Program-made: the position numbers and the translations under genes | In this document: in pieces, positions 33,354 through 45,348 of the stretch | Numbering within the stretch: the stretch's first letter is position 1 | Layout: each line of letters starts with the position of its first letter | Source: Elmis aenea | Lineage: Eukaryota > Arthropoda > Insecta > Coleoptera > Elmidae | Direction of reading: 5' to 3' | Assembly (NCBI GenBank): GCA_947652605.1 | Contig: OX393576.1 | Span: 10,504,575-10,568,574 of the forward strand | DNA length: 64,000 nt | Notes under the pieces: model-generated | Told to the model about the DNA's origin: nothing | Seen by the model: only the letters and a program-made list of their open reading frames with translations | Databases searched by the model: none

Positions 33354-34778
33354 CTTTATTAGATGTTTTCAAAAACAATTACAAAACATTTAATAAAACG
33401 TTAGGCTTACTAGTAATATTTGATCACAAAACACACGGCTATGAAATTTATTTCACCAATTGCAATAATCCACTAAATATTTAGCACAACAAGACATTAA
33501 AATATGATTCCTATATGCTTTTCACATACCTACAAGACGACTAAAAATGTAATAAATTTTATGCCCTCGAGTTTCAAGTTGCATAAACAACAAACAAATG
33601 TACATTAAAGCGACTTAAAAGTTTTTACATTTACATAAAAGTTCACTCAACGTTTTCCATTCACAACAATAAATTTGAGACACATCTCGCTATATTTAAT
33701 TCAAAAATAATTCAGTTTGGCTCCTGTCATTCGTATTATATTCTAGAGAAATAAGGCGACATTGTAAATACATGCCGATACAAATCTAGACTAAATTTTA
33801 TGCTTAAATGCAACATAACAAGCAACAAAAGTTTTAAAAAGTAAGAAAAACCTTACAAAAATTTCTTTTGTAGCGCGACAATTAGGTAACGACAAATGTA
33901 TTTGTGCTTGATTACTATTCTTTGGAAGTTGGCTTTACTTTTAAAGTTTATCAGAGCTAAAACAGTTTAAACAGTCACTTTATGAATTTTAATTTTGTTT
34001 TATTACTGAGCAACTTACGGCTATTTGATAAGAATTCGTTCGTTTTATTTGAAGAACGCAATACCTACCAGTACTTAGCCCTTGAGCATTCTACTAGCAC
34101 GCAGAGTTTATGCATAATGACTTCATATACACGTAAAGGCAATCAATAATTACCTGTATTCAAACAAAAGCTGATATCCAATTGTTATCCGACGTATGTG
34201 TGTCGCAGTATCTACGTAATGGAGTAATTTAAAAAGTAAAAGAAGTTTTCACGTGGTCATATTTTCTCTCACGTGTCATACAAATGGTTCTCGATTTTAT
34301 TGACCTCTGTAAATTTTGTAATAGTTGCTTTATATTTAAAAAATAAGGTTAATTTACCTTTTAAGCTATAACGGCGGTTTTATTATCAAAAGCTGTTATT
34401 GTGAATTATTACTTTTACAGTCAAATACACTACCGTTAGCTAAAAAAATTGTCGAGTAGCTGTTCCGTGTAGATTAGAAATCAAGATTAAACAAAAAAGT
34501 CATAAAATAGAAGGTTCCGACGTTTATTTAAACTAAGATACACAATATTTTATAATTGCATTTACGACATTTTTCTGTTTGATGGAATTACTTATAAACT
34601 GTTTTTTTAATCCTAAAATATATGGAAAGTTGACGAACACTTCAGATGTTTTTAAATTATGAAGTCTTAATTTTCAATATTTCAAATCCTTCACACTTTC
34701 TTTTTAAATAAAAAACTACTGAAATTATATAAAATAACTTTTATATAATAGAAATCGGTTCAAATATCTTTTTTATGA
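33354..34778. other. AT-rich non-coding stretch
   Basis: No recognised gene or element. Confidence 0.35.
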
Positions 34779-34976
34779 GATTGCATCCAACTATGGGGCC
34801 ACATCAAAAGTAAAATTTACGAAAGGCGCCTCCCAAATATTAATTCTTTAAAGAAAGCACTGGTTGCAGAATTCGAATTAATTAATGGGAGACAGTTAGG
34901 CATTAGAAATTCTTTTGATAAAAGATTGGGGTATTGTTTAAGTCAAAATGGTGGGTTATTTGAATATTTATTATAA
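34779..34976 (+). pseudogene. Mariner-type transposase C-terminal relic
   Basis: An open run of 65 codons to a stop reads LWGHIKSKIYERRLPNINSL, then an interval, then SFDKRLGYCLSQNGGLFEYL. This matches the end of mariner-group transposases (compare FFLWGHLKNKVYAERPEEIE and RFKNRVNHYQAVNG in the mariner at 38485). It has no ATG and no catalytic part, and inverted repeats were not found. Confidence 0.6.
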
Positions 34977-35535
34977 TTCCTGCTATTTTATTTAAAATAT
35001 CAGCAATTTCTTGAAATTTCTGGACATATTTTTGAATTGTGTTTGCAAAAAGTACAAGTTAAATTGAATAGCAAACAAATCTCCCTTTCCTCGCAAACTA
35101 TAGCCACTGCAAACAGTTTTTACCATAAAAACTTTTTTTATTATTTAATTGTTGTTAAAATCGTTTTAAATAAAAAGATCTTCTAAACTATTATTTCTAT
35201 TTTTTACATGTTATTGGATTAAACAGCAAATAAATCTCTCACCCTTCGCAGGCTGTGACCTCTGTGGAGGGTTTTGACCATGTACATCTTTACTCCATTA
35301 AAGAATTTATTCATTTTGATGTATTTAAAAAGAATATTTTGCTTGATGTGACGTTAATAATTAAAATTGACAGAATTGTCAAAATTGACGTTTAATGAAA
35401 GTCACGGTCATTCATCAAATTTTGGATTATTATTTTAAACTAAAGATGGTAACTTTATTCGTAACACTAGTACCATTAGATGCGCAATAATGTTATCCTT
35501 CTATTGGTACCATTACCTTTGGCATAAGTTAATTT
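34977..35535. other. AT-rich non-coding stretch
   Basis: No recognised gene or element. Confidence 0.3.
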
Positions 35536-35671
35536 AGAGGGTCGAACCGAAATTTATTTCGTTCCGGTTTACGGTTCCGTTTCGTAAAATAGGCTTTTCG
35601 TTCCGGTTACGGCTTGGCTAAAAATTCTGGTTCAGTTCCGGTTTGGTTCCGTCCCGGTCCCGTTTCCGGTT

Positions 35672-35740
35672 CGGTTCCGGTTCGGTTTCGGTTCGGTTTC
35701 GGTTCGGTTTCGGTTCGGTTTCGGTTCGGTTTCAGTTCCG
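35672..35740 (+). repeat. 11-bp tandem array GGTTCGGTTTC
   Basis: About five to six units of GGTTCGGTTTC/C in a row inside the hAT-derived element. Confidence 0.8.
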
Positions 35741-36150
35741 GCTCGAATAACAAGTTAAAATTAAATTGGAAAAAATATTAGAACTTAATAAGATTAAATA
35801 AGTTTATTGACAAAATATAAAACAAACTATTCAAAAACCTATTTTATTTATAAAACTACTTTAAGTAAGCAACTTTATAATGAAAAGTTGGTATTTAAAA
35901 AAATAATAATAAGAATAAAAAAATTTTCGATTCTCCACTCAAATGCAACCGGAAAGAATTTTAGCCTGATGACAACTGCTTGGCGAAAGGAACGAAATAA
36001 ATTGTTGCTAAAAAACTTAGAGGATAAGTTAATGGTGAAAGAAAATTATAGAATGTCCTGCATGGAGTTTCAAAACATTTTGAAAACCAAAAATGTGCAC
36101 GCAAAACATTAAAAAATGCAGCAAGGAACGCAAAACATTAAAGAGTATTG

Positions 36151-36310
36151 CACAGGGTGGTCCAAATTCGATGGTTTTACACGGATATCTCGCTAAATAT
36201 TCGAGATAGAAAAACGGTTAAATTACCAAAAATCGGCAGTTTTTCAGAGAAAATCCAGGGCAGTTTTCAAAAATATTTTATTATTTCCGGTTTTTAAGTT
36301 ACAAGCGAAA
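36151..36310. mobile_element. Solo arm of palindromic family E
   Basis: Starts CACAGGGTGGTCCAAATTCG and continues GAGATAGAAAAACGGTTAAA, matching the left arm at 31284. The opposite arm is absent. Confidence 0.6.
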
Positions 36311-36660
36311 AACAGTTTTTTTTTGTTATATTTATAGTGTTTTATTTCCTTTATTACTGTAAATATCGAAAAAATTTAAGAAGATGATTTTTATATGTTT
36401 ATGTAGAGATTAATGGTACAATAAATTTAAGGCATTGTCCATTGTACAGGTTACAAAATTAATTATCTCAAATACTTCTGTTTTAGTTTTTAAAACTGAT
36501 CTTTTCGTGTAGAATAGTAAAGCTTAAAAAAAGTTGAACCTTTCTGTAACAGAAATTAACCGTTAATAAAATTTCGTTCCAGTTCCGGTTCCGGTTCCGG
36601 TTTTGTTGAAAATACCGGTTAATTTAGGTTTTCGGTTTTCCGTTCGGTTCCGGTGTGATT

Positions 36661-37389
36661 CTCTGAGTTAAATTGGCAAGCAGAAGTCCACGAAAACGTT
36701 TAAGACAATATTAAACTCCCATGTTCCAGCTTACAAGTGGTCACCCAGTATATCTCTTTGCAATATGGTTCAAAATTTTCATATTGCTAGCGACTTGATG
36801 TATATATTATTAAAATGTAAATGTCGCTTCATTTTACCAACTTTATTCAACTTATTTTCAGATTAATCACATCAATCTCAGCAAAAAAATCGACATTAAA
36901 CCTCAACAAACATGCTTTTGTGCATAAAACTGATGACGCAGCATTACTGGTTGTAATTTATTTCGCGTTTGGCGTTTGACAAGACCACTGATTACTTTTT
37001 TAACAGCACTAAAAGCGCGTCTAAAACCAAATACCACCCCCAACAAGACTTAAACGTTGGGCCTGTTATGTGGGTAGATTATCTCTCTTGCGTTTGAGGA
37101 TACAGCAAAATAAATTGCGGCTTCCTTTGTAACTTCACGATTAACAATATTACTTAATTACGCAATAATAGCTTAATTATATTATACAGTGCTTTTCGTA
37201 TAATAACTGCGTTATATAGAAAGGATATTACATTTGAGCTCCGAAAATTGTCAATTTTCTGAAGTCGACGTAACTTACAGTGACATGTAATTGGGGCAAG
37301 AAATTGAATGATGAAACTTTGAAATGGGTGTTTAAATTACTAAACAACGGGGAAAACTGTAAGATAATTAATTAAAGCATTGTTGAAAT
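36661..37389. other. Non-coding stretch
   Basis: No recognised gene or element. Confidence 0.35.
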
Positions 37390-37390
37390 A

Positions 37391-38056
37391 TTTATTTATT
37401 TATTTAGTCATGAGTCCTTCTACTGTTAGGTGTAGGACTGTTGAGTTGTGTTGTGCTGACTTTTTTCCATGTTTTTCTGTCTTGTGCTAGCCTTTTTATG
37501 TCTTTCCATTTGATGTTTCTATCCGCTGCTGCTTTTTTAACTTCGTCGTGCCAGGTTTTTCTTGGTCTACCTCTTTTGTTTTTTCCCTGTGTTCTTGCTT
37601 CATATGCTCTTCTGGTTAACCTTTCTTCTTTCATCCTATAAATGTGACCCAACCATCCCAGCTGCCTTTCCTGTATTTTTGTTTCAACTGATTTTATCTT
37701 TAATTGTTCTCTATATATTTCGTTTCTGATTCTGTCTTTTTTTGTTTTTCCTTGGAATTTTCTTAGAAATCTCATTTCAGCTGCATTCACTCGGCTACTA
37801 TTTTTATTTGTGAGTGTTCACGTTTCACATCCGTATAAAAGTGCCGGAGTTACTACCTTTTTGACCACTTCTACTTTTGTTGTTTTTGGGACTTCTCTAT
37901 TTTCAAAAAATGTTGTTCTTGAACTGTTAAATATTCTTCCCACATTTCCTGTCCTTTCGCTTATTTCCTTGTCCATTCCTCCATTTTTCTCTATGATCAC
38001 TCCTAAATATTTAAAGCTTTCTACCTGTTCTAACCTAAGCCCATTTAAAGTGATGT
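37391..38056 (-). mobile_element. RTE-like LINE, 5'-truncated copy with short duplication
   Basis: The minus strand encodes VPKTTKVEVVKKVVTPALLY, a stop-bearing junction, then NAAEMRFLRKFQGKTKKDRI, ERQLGWLGHIYRMKEERLTR and KNKRGRPRKTWHDEVKKAAA. The 3' tail is a short (TAAA)n run on the minus strand. A direct repeat of about 8 bp, TGAAATAT, flanks the copy (37383-37390 and about 38057-38064). Nearly the same sequence as the 16575 and 62330 copies. Confidence 0.85.
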
Positions 38057-38064
38057 GAAATATA

Positions 38065-38484
38065 TGGATCGCAAAACATTTAAGAACAAAAATTATAAAT
38101 TTTTTTTTCTGTATTTAATTGTAATTTGGTCATTTATAACCATTCGGATTCAATGTGTAGCTTATTATTTATATTGGCTAAGGCCGACTCTAAGTAGCTT
38201 TCGGAAATTGATATTAAAATGTCATCAACAAAGAGATTTATATTACAGTTCAAATAACAAGCGCACATGTGTGTGAAGACTTCAACCGTACAAATTGTGA
38301 AGATTCTAATTTAGAATTCACCGGCAAACTGTTCTTTAATAAGTAATGAATTGTACACCACAAACGACCCCCAAAGTTTGTTGTTCAGGTGAAGCTTGCA
38401 GATGACCCATGCATACATTAACCGACTAACCCCTTCAGTATCAAGGTCAGCTTCAAGGCTACGACTGTATAACTGAAATATATA
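38065..38484. other. Non-coding stretch
   Basis: No recognised gene or element. Confidence 0.35.
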
Positions 38485-39956
38485 TACAGTGTGTCAAAAA
38501 GGTTTGGAATATGCTATTCAGGGTGTAACTGAAATCAGGATCACCCCCTTTTTTTCCTTTAGTATTGAATTTAGACAAATGAACTTTTAGGCATGTAATA
38601 TGTGCAAAAAACTGGATTATTTGAACATAGGTACACTTTTGTTTCACTTCCGGTTTCGCCGGAAATGACCCTAACTTTGTTATTTTATATCGAACACCCT
38701 GTATATTTTTACAGTTTTGGAAGGAGAAAGCGATTGTCAAGGATTTGTCAAAAACTGGTACAATCGCAATTACAAATGAAGAACGTGAAAATGTGATGTA
38801 AAATGCCGTTAAAAATCCACAAGTTTCTATTCGACAAATTGCTCGAGACTGTAATCCAACGAAATTCACTGTCACTACATTTTAAGAAAGAAGAAATGCT
38901 ATCCGTATAAAGTTTGTATGGTTGAAGAATTGTTTGCTAAAGACTTTGATCAAAGATTGCAGTTTTGTGAAGAATTAACTAATCGACTTGACGAAGATAC
39001 AATTTTTCACCGATGAATCGACGTTTTGTTTGAACGGTGCAATTAACAAACAAAACACACGTTACTGGTCTTCACAGAATCCAGGCTGGTTTCTAGAAGA
39101 AGACACTCAATACCAGCAAAAAAATAATACCTGGGCAGGAATCATTGGACTTATTTTTTTGAGACTAATTTAACAGCCGATATTTATCTAAATTTTTTAC
39201 AATTTGAATTGGCTGTTTTATTTCCGATCGAGAAGAATCCAGATATACCCCATAATAGAATATGGGTACAGCAAGATGGGGCTCGTCCTTATTTCGAAAT
39301 TAATGTTCGCTGCTTTTTAAATAACACGTTCACTAATTGATGGATAGGCAGAAGAGGTTCGATGGAACGGCCAGCTCGCTTACCGGATTTAAGTCAGTTG
39401 AATTTTTTCCTTTGGGGTCACCTTAAAAATAAAGTTTATGCTGAGAGGCCGGAGGAAATCGAAAATTTAAAAGATCGTATTAGAGAAGAGATGAGGTCAA
39501 TTACACCTGAAATGGTTGGGAATGTTATTAACAGGTTTAAAAACCGAGTTAATCATTACCAAGCTGTAAATGGTTCACAGTTTTAACACTTATTGTAGAT
39601 TTCGTCAAACAATTTTAGTTCTTATGATGTTTATGTTAGAAATAAATACTAAACAATTAAAATAATTTGAGAGTAGGTATATTTTTGCGTTTTTCTCAAA
39701 AAGTTGCTTAAGCAAGGGTACTAAAGTTTCGCATCATTGAAAAGAGAAAAAAAAATCTCTATCAAATGAGTATCTTCTCATTTAAAAAAAGCAATTGTTT
39801 TTTATTGCGCTTTTGTTATTCGAAAAAATAGAATTTAAATTTTGTTATATGGTGGAAAAATAAGTACCAAACAACTTTTATTCATTTTTTTTTCCTATAG
39901 GTAGTGGATATTTACTGAGATACATAGCATATTCCATACATTTTGGACACAATGTA
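38485..39956 (+). mobile_element. Mariner-group transposon, nearly full length, degraded
   Basis: The terminal inverted repeats TACAGTGTGTCAAAAAGG (left) and TACATTGTGTCCAAAATG (complement of right) are followed on both sides by GGAATATGCTAT, with TA at 38483-38484 and 39957-39958. The 1472-bp unit holds one recognisable but broken transposase. Its TACAGTGTG ends resemble the TACAGGGTG ends of the many palindromic elements here. Confidence 0.85.
38740..39585 (+). pseudogene. Mariner-group transposase pseudogene
   Basis: In order: NPQVSIRQIARDCNP (helix-turn-helix), FFTDESTF (first catalytic D), YWSSQNPGWFLEED, NLTADIYLNFLQFELAVL, WVQQDGARPY (second D), LPDLSQLNFFLWGHLKNKVY (third D), and RFKNRVNHYQAVNGSQF at the C-terminus. 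Stops near 38883 and 39340 and at least one frameshift near 39165 disable it. With the stop counted as one residue, 36 residues separate the second and third D, closer to the DD37D type than to DD34D. The last frame starts at 39362. Confidence 0.8.
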
Positions 39957-39958
39957 TA

Positions 39959-41143
39959 TTGTATTTAAAATTTTTAAAACGGTTTCTTTATTTACAACAA
40001 TTTCGTAATTTTTCTGTAGAAATTATTATAACCAACTAAATATTAATCTAAATATCTGTTTTAAAAATCGTGAAAATTTAACACAGTCTAAGAAATACAG
40101 TATTTAAATTTTCTTTACACAAAATAACATTATTTTTAAGTAGACCCATATAGTCTCAATCCCGTGGCATTTTATTGTTAAAATGTATACAGTAATTTTT
40201 ACTGTTTAAGGCTAAATTCATGAAAATAGCTTTGGAAAGTAAGGAATCGAATTGTGGCGTATTTAAAATCTATTCAAATGTTATTTAGGTGGATAGTAAA
40301 GTTTTTATTTCTAATTAATCGCAGAGCAACAAAGTTTCACAAAGGAGTACACATTGCATGCATTAAATTATTACCGACTAGACTTTTCTTCCAGAAAATT
40401 TCACTCTACACGTTTTATCACAGTCGCCGTAAATCTATAAGTTAAGTTATACTAGCAAGTGTAATAAAGTTGAAAAATTGATACGATAAATGTAAAATAT
40501 ATATGTAGGCCAGACGCTTATGCTTGGACATGAACGCAGCGGGCCAATGAACGTAAAAATTAATTTTAACAAACGGCTGACATAGCAAATGGGCGAATTT
40601 TAGGTAATTAATAATTAAAATTTAAACGTAAATAATAAAACAGCACGTTCTAATTTGCTTGGGATAAATAACAAGGCATTCTTTATTATCATTATTTTGC
40701 AAAATAATGGGGAAGGTTGTCTAATACCTACCTGGCAGCTGAATCGTGCTTCATCAATTTATTTTTTGTTACAAGGCATTATGCAACATATAGTGATGAA
40801 TTTATGAAATAAATGAGCAATGATAAGTACAAACAAAATGGCTCGCAAATTAAATCTTCTGCGTTTTTTGACGAATTTATGGAGGTCAAAATAATCTAAC
40901 AATACAGTTTTATTGTGCATTTATATTTCTACAAAAGTAGGTTTACTGTAGAACATTTTACATTCATTTTATTTATAAATTACAATTGTATAGGTTAAAT
41001 CGATATTTTTATTAACTGTCTCATTTTCCTTAAATTGTACTACCACAAGATATCTTAAATCGTACATCATTGTTTGAAATGTTTGTGGAATGCTCAAAAA
41101 AGACGTTTTTGTTTTATTTAATCAGCTCTTCAGGTCAAGCTGG
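39959..41143. other. AT-rich non-coding stretch
   Basis: No recognised gene or element. Confidence 0.35.
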
Positions 41144-41875
41144 CAGTGGCGTACGCAGAAAAATATTTCAGGGGGATATTGTTTTAATTTGCAAAAATGA
41201 TACTGACTAATTTCAAACCGGGCATAGTAATGGTGCAATCAGAAATGACCTAGGGGGCTAGACACAAAAAGTGAGTTGAAAGAAAGAGTTGTGGGGGTTC
41301 CAGGGAGGCGGCTGCCCCCTGGGTAACAGCACCATAGCCTTTTTTTAAATTTCAAGGTCAAACATACCCAAAAATAGCATTTATGAGTAAAATATACAAA
41401 CATAATATATTTTTTGTGCGATCGTACTAGAAACAGCTGTTTGACGGACGCGTTAGCAACCATAAAGTACTGCATTACCGGCCCTATCCTTAGCAACGGC
41501 CGTAAAAGTAACTTTTCAGGCCGTTACCCTTAGCAACGGCCGAAAAAGTAACTTTTACGGCCGTTGCTAAGGAGAGGGCCGGTAATGCAGTACATACGCC
41601 GTCATCTGTCAGTGGCAGAACGTCACGTAGTTTCTAACCTATAATTTTTAAAATTACTAAAAATTTAAATTGTTTTTAATTCGTTCGCACAAAAAATGTA
41701 ATATGCACCTCGGCCAAAACGTACTTTTTGGCCTTGATACATAAATAACTATTATATGTATAGAAAAGCGGTCTGTTGCGCAATTTTGAAATACGGTGGT
41801 TATAAAATAAGTTCTTTTCAAATTGTCGGGGAGGAAATTTATCCCCCTAATCCTCCCCCCTTGCGTACGCCACTG
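41144..41875. mobile_element. hAT-like element, CAGTGGCGTACGCA ends, palindromic core
   Basis: The ends CAGTGGCGTACGCA and TGCGTACGCCACTG are perfect inverted repeats; the flanks CAAGCTGG (41136-41143) and CCAGCTGG (41876-41883) are an 8-bp duplication with one mismatch. The core (41470-41600) is a GC-richer palindrome built on TTAGCAACGGCCGTAAAAGT, ACTTTTACGGCCGTTGCTAA and GGCCGGTAATGCAGTA. No transposase. Confidence 0.72.
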
Positions 41876-41883
41876 CCAGCTGG

Positions 41884-42600
41884 TCCATGCCTTTGCAACA
41901 TGTTTTCCTCTACTCTTTTTTATTTCTTGTAATGAAATGTTTTTCGTTCTTTTTGATTCATTTTCCATTTTTCATCCTCGTACGTAACTATTGATCTTAT
42001 AATGTTTTTTACATAAAATATTAGACTCCTTGAGATATTCTTTGACCTGGTTACATCACCTAATGCCGCTAAGACATCTTGAGCCTTCGATTACTCTTTC
42101 TTGTATCTCAGCTCCCTCTTCTCTATTGTCTGATAAAGTGAGTCCCAAATAGCTGAATGTATCAACTCCATCAAATTTATAATATATAACCTTCGCTTCC
42201 TTTTCATTTATCTTCAGTCCTTGCTCATTTGCTCTTGTTCGACTTGTTTAATTGCTTCTATTAAATTCGTTTTATTTTTAGCTAAGAAGACTAAGCCATA
42301 ATTTTTATACGTTGGCTGTAAATTGTCCTTGTCGTGGTTATACATGTACCCTTTATGGTTTTTTTTTATCACTACATTAAAGAAAAGTGTTGACAACGGA
42401 CATTTTTGTCTTAAACCTCTCTTAACTTTAAATGCCACGGATGTTTTTCTCTTAATCAGAATCTTGTGCTTTGTTTCCTTCGGTGTCATCTTCACCAACT
42501 TTATTAATTCTTCTGGTACTCTCAATTCTCTCGTTGCTTCATATACCACTTATGGTGTCATAGGTCTGTTTATAATCTATAAATAACATATTTTTCTATC
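41884..42600 (-). mobile_element. RTE-like LINE fragment, internal part
   Basis: The minus strand gives RELRVPEELIKLVKMTPKET, VKRGLRQKCPLSTLFFNVVI, a lost FADD region (YGLVFLAKNKTN), then DVLAALGDVTRSKNISRSLI. Multiple stops. It appears to be cut downstream by the hAT-like element at 41144-41875. Confidence 0.65.
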
Positions 42601-42681
42601 TATGCTCTTGTCTATGATCTGCTATCTGTAAGTTTTTTGTTTGTATTTCTCATTGCTCATTTTTTTCATACATGTTGCTTA

Positions 42682-42945
42682 TACTGGGTGTTTCTTAGGT
42701 ATTGCAAAAAACTCGGGAGGTCATTTCTTATCGAAAATTATAGGGGGTCTTTCATATAAAATGTTTTCCTTAGACGTCTCCTTTTAGACTTACACACCGA
42801 AAGCGGTAAAATTAGGTTTTTAGTTCTCAAATTTGGATATATGTAGGAAAATGATATTTGGTAGATGTTTTATACTTATTAAAAGGTATCCCATAGTAAT
42901 ATTTCTAATCATCTCCCACCTTCACAAGGAAAATGCCTTGTGACA
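42682..42945. mobile_element. Half copy of palindromic family A
   Basis: From TACTGGGTGTTTCTTAGG through GGGGGTCTTTCATATAAAAT to CCCACCTTCACA the sequence follows one arm of the 3645-4344 element and stops near its centre. No opposite arm. Confidence 0.65.
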
Positions 42946-43355
42946 GCTGCTGTTTTATTAATAACAGACGGAATACAAAAAAAGTGATACGCCCCGGCGC
43001 CTCCACCTTTGTTAATTTATCTTGTTTTCTTTATAAAACAACGTAACGCCACCATTATAATTCTCATTGTCTCACGAAACGCTTGTACGTAGTATTGTAC
43101 TTATTGTGACGTTAATATAAAACATGAAGTTCTGAGAGATATCTGCGTCACTATACGTAAGTGGTGTGTTAATATTTAAATGGGGAAGGTAAGTTTTGCG
43201 CAATAACTAAGCTAGATTACGCTACATCATATTTATAACTCTCGAAATCTAATTACTGCGATAACAGTTAAATAATTATAATATATTCTAAAAAGAGCGT
43301 AAATGTATTTAAATGTATATTTCGTGCAACTTTCTTTTGTAAATAATTATTTTAG
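42946..43355. other. Non-coding stretch
   Basis: No recognised gene or element. Confidence 0.3.
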
Positions 43356-43606
43356 TTTGAGAGTGTATGCGCAGTTTTTTGCCATTTTATGGTGAATAAG
43401 AAATGACGAACAAAGATATTATCGACAATTGTTATTAATAACTCGCAAGCGATGTAATTATTTGTCTAGTGACGCCAGCATTATTCAGTTAATAATGTTT
43501 CATAACAACGTTTGATAATAATGCCTTTTTGATTTCATATTCGTTATAATAAAGAACATTTCAGAATGTATAATTTTGTATAATTATTAGAAGTTGTTTT
43601 ATTTTT
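43356..43606. repeat. Long direct repeat flanking RTE-like LINE, left copy
   Basis: About 250 bp, matched by 45101-45348 with roughly 10 substitutions and one 4-bp gap over the best 226 bp. Its right edge abuts the LINE's (AACT)n 3' tail, so it sits where a target-site duplication would be. Confidence 0.85.
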
Positions 43607-45100
43607 AGTTAGTTAGTTAGTTACCCGTTCCTCTTTGGCCTTTAGGCATCGAGGTGTTTTGATTACAGATTGTTTTCCATTTGATTTTGTTTTGGCTAAT
43701 TTTGCAGCTTCGTTCCAAGTGGTGCTCTTCCTTGACAATACTTGTCCCACTTCTTGGTTCCAACTTCTACGTGGTCTCCCTCTGCTATTTTTTTTATCCC
43801 AGCCTGCGTCCCATATATTTTTTAAAGGATTCCCATCCTTCATTCTGATTAGGTGCCCAAACCAGTTAAGTTGTTTTTCTTCTATTTTTTGAATGGTTGG
43901 ACCAACTTCGAGCCTCTTTCTAATTTCTTCATTCTTGATTTTATCTAATCTAGTAACCCCTTCTATTCTCCTTAAAACCCTCATCTCTGCTGCTAGAATT
44001 TTTGTATTAACCTGTTTGTGAGGGTCCAAGATTCGCTTCCATATATTAACGTAGGTATGAAAACAGAGTTATACACTCTAACTTTTGTTTGTTTATTTAT
44101 TTCTCTCTTGTTTAGGAATACCTTTTTCAATGAGTAGAATAAACTATTTACAACCTTTATTCTATTATTAATTTCTTGTTCTATACTTCCTTTATTGTTT
44201 AAAATCGAACCCAGGTATTTCAGATTTTTAGTCGTCTTTAAACTGTGCCCATCAATGGTTATGTCCATGTTTTCCCACTCTCTTGATATAATTCTGATGG
44301 GAAAAACTAATTTATTAGCTGTATTGTTACTAACTTCTAACTGAAAGCTAGATTCTATTTACTTATGAATGTATGCATTAAATTACAATAGTAAGTATTA
44401 GCTGTATTGGTGGTTCTGAAAAGAAATAATAAACATTTTCATATCGCAATGCAGCTGTTAAACATGTTGAAAAAAATCTTTATTCTGAGAAGGGGTCCGC
44501 GGCTTTCACCTAACTGGCAAAGGGGTTCATGGAACAAAAAAGGTTAAGAACCCCTGCAGTATAGACACCCTTAATTGCTCTTATTAAATCTTGGTCAATG
44601 TTTCTGTTTCCTAATGAAGACCATATTTTATTTCTAGGAATTGAATCGAATGCCTTCTGAAGATCTATTGCACAAATGTATACACTTCTGTTGCCTCTCG
44701 GTATCCTTTCTGATATTCGTCTTAGGCAAAAAACCCAGTCCTGCGTGCTTCTACCTGGTCTGAAGCTCGCCTGATTGTCCATGATTGTTTTCTTTAATTG
44801 AGATCTTAGCCTGTTTTCCAAAATTCTTTCGTAGACCTTCCCCGCTACAGATAGTAATGATATTCCCCTGTAATTACTACAGTCCATGGTGTCCCCTTTT
44901 TTATGTAATGGCATAGTTATATCTAAATTCCAAACTTCCGGTAATTTTTTTTTTCCAAGCCAAATTGAGTATTCTCAGTAGCAGTGCTGTGCGTTCAGCT
45001 CCCATGTACTTTAATATTTCGGGCTTTATATTGTCGTACCCTGCCGCCTTCCTGAGTTTCAATTTTTTCAGAACTTCTTAAATTATTTCAGTTTGAGATT
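43607..45100 (-). mobile_element. RTE-like LINE between ~250-bp direct repeats
   Basis: Minus-strand order: KLKLRKAAGYDNIKPEILKY, HKKGDTMDCSNYRGISLLSV, QASFRPGRSTQDWVFCLRRI, ICAIDLQKAFDSIPRNKIWS, then an internal gap where the ADD box should be. After it come DITIDGHSLKTTKNLKYLGS, VFIPTLIYGSESWTLTNR, a frameshift near 44010, and EMRVLRRIEGVTRLDKIKNE, QLNWFGHLIRMKDGNP and SRGRPRRSWNQEV. The 3' end has four AACT units, typical of RTE-like tails. The 5' end is truncated in the region before the polymerase. A possible hAT scrap (GGTTAAGAACCCCTGCAG) lies at 44480-44556 where the polymerase core is missing. Confidence 0.85.
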
Positions 45101-45348
45101 TTTAGTGCATAGTTCTTTGCCATTTTATGATGAATAAGAAATGACGAACAAAGATATTATCGACAATTCTTATTAATAACTCGCAAGCGATGTAATTATT
45201 TGTCGAGTGACGCCAGCGTTATTCAGTTTCCTTAATAATGTTTCATAACAACGTTTGATAATAATACCTCTTTGATTTTATATTCGTTATATTGAAGAAT
45301 ATTTCAGAATGTATAATTTTGTATAATTATTAGAAGTTGTTTTATTTT
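45101..45348. repeat. Long direct repeat flanking RTE-like LINE, right copy
   Basis: The partner of 43356-43606, from TGCATAGTTCTTTGCC to GAAGTTGTTTTATTTTTA. It adjoins the 5'-truncated end of the LINE. Confidence 0.85.

Larger units (their letters stand above)
35536..36660 (+). mobile_element. hAT-derived element with GGTTCGGTTTC arrays
   Basis: Both ends are rich in GGTTCCGG/GGTTTCGG repeats (35560-35760 and 36570-36655). Between them a plus-strand frame (35807-36112) ends in FSLMTTAWRKERNKLLLKNL followed by KENYRMSCMEF, a hAT C-terminal dimerisation tail. A family E arm (36151-36310) is inserted after it. Exact termini and target duplication not resolved. Confidence 0.55.
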
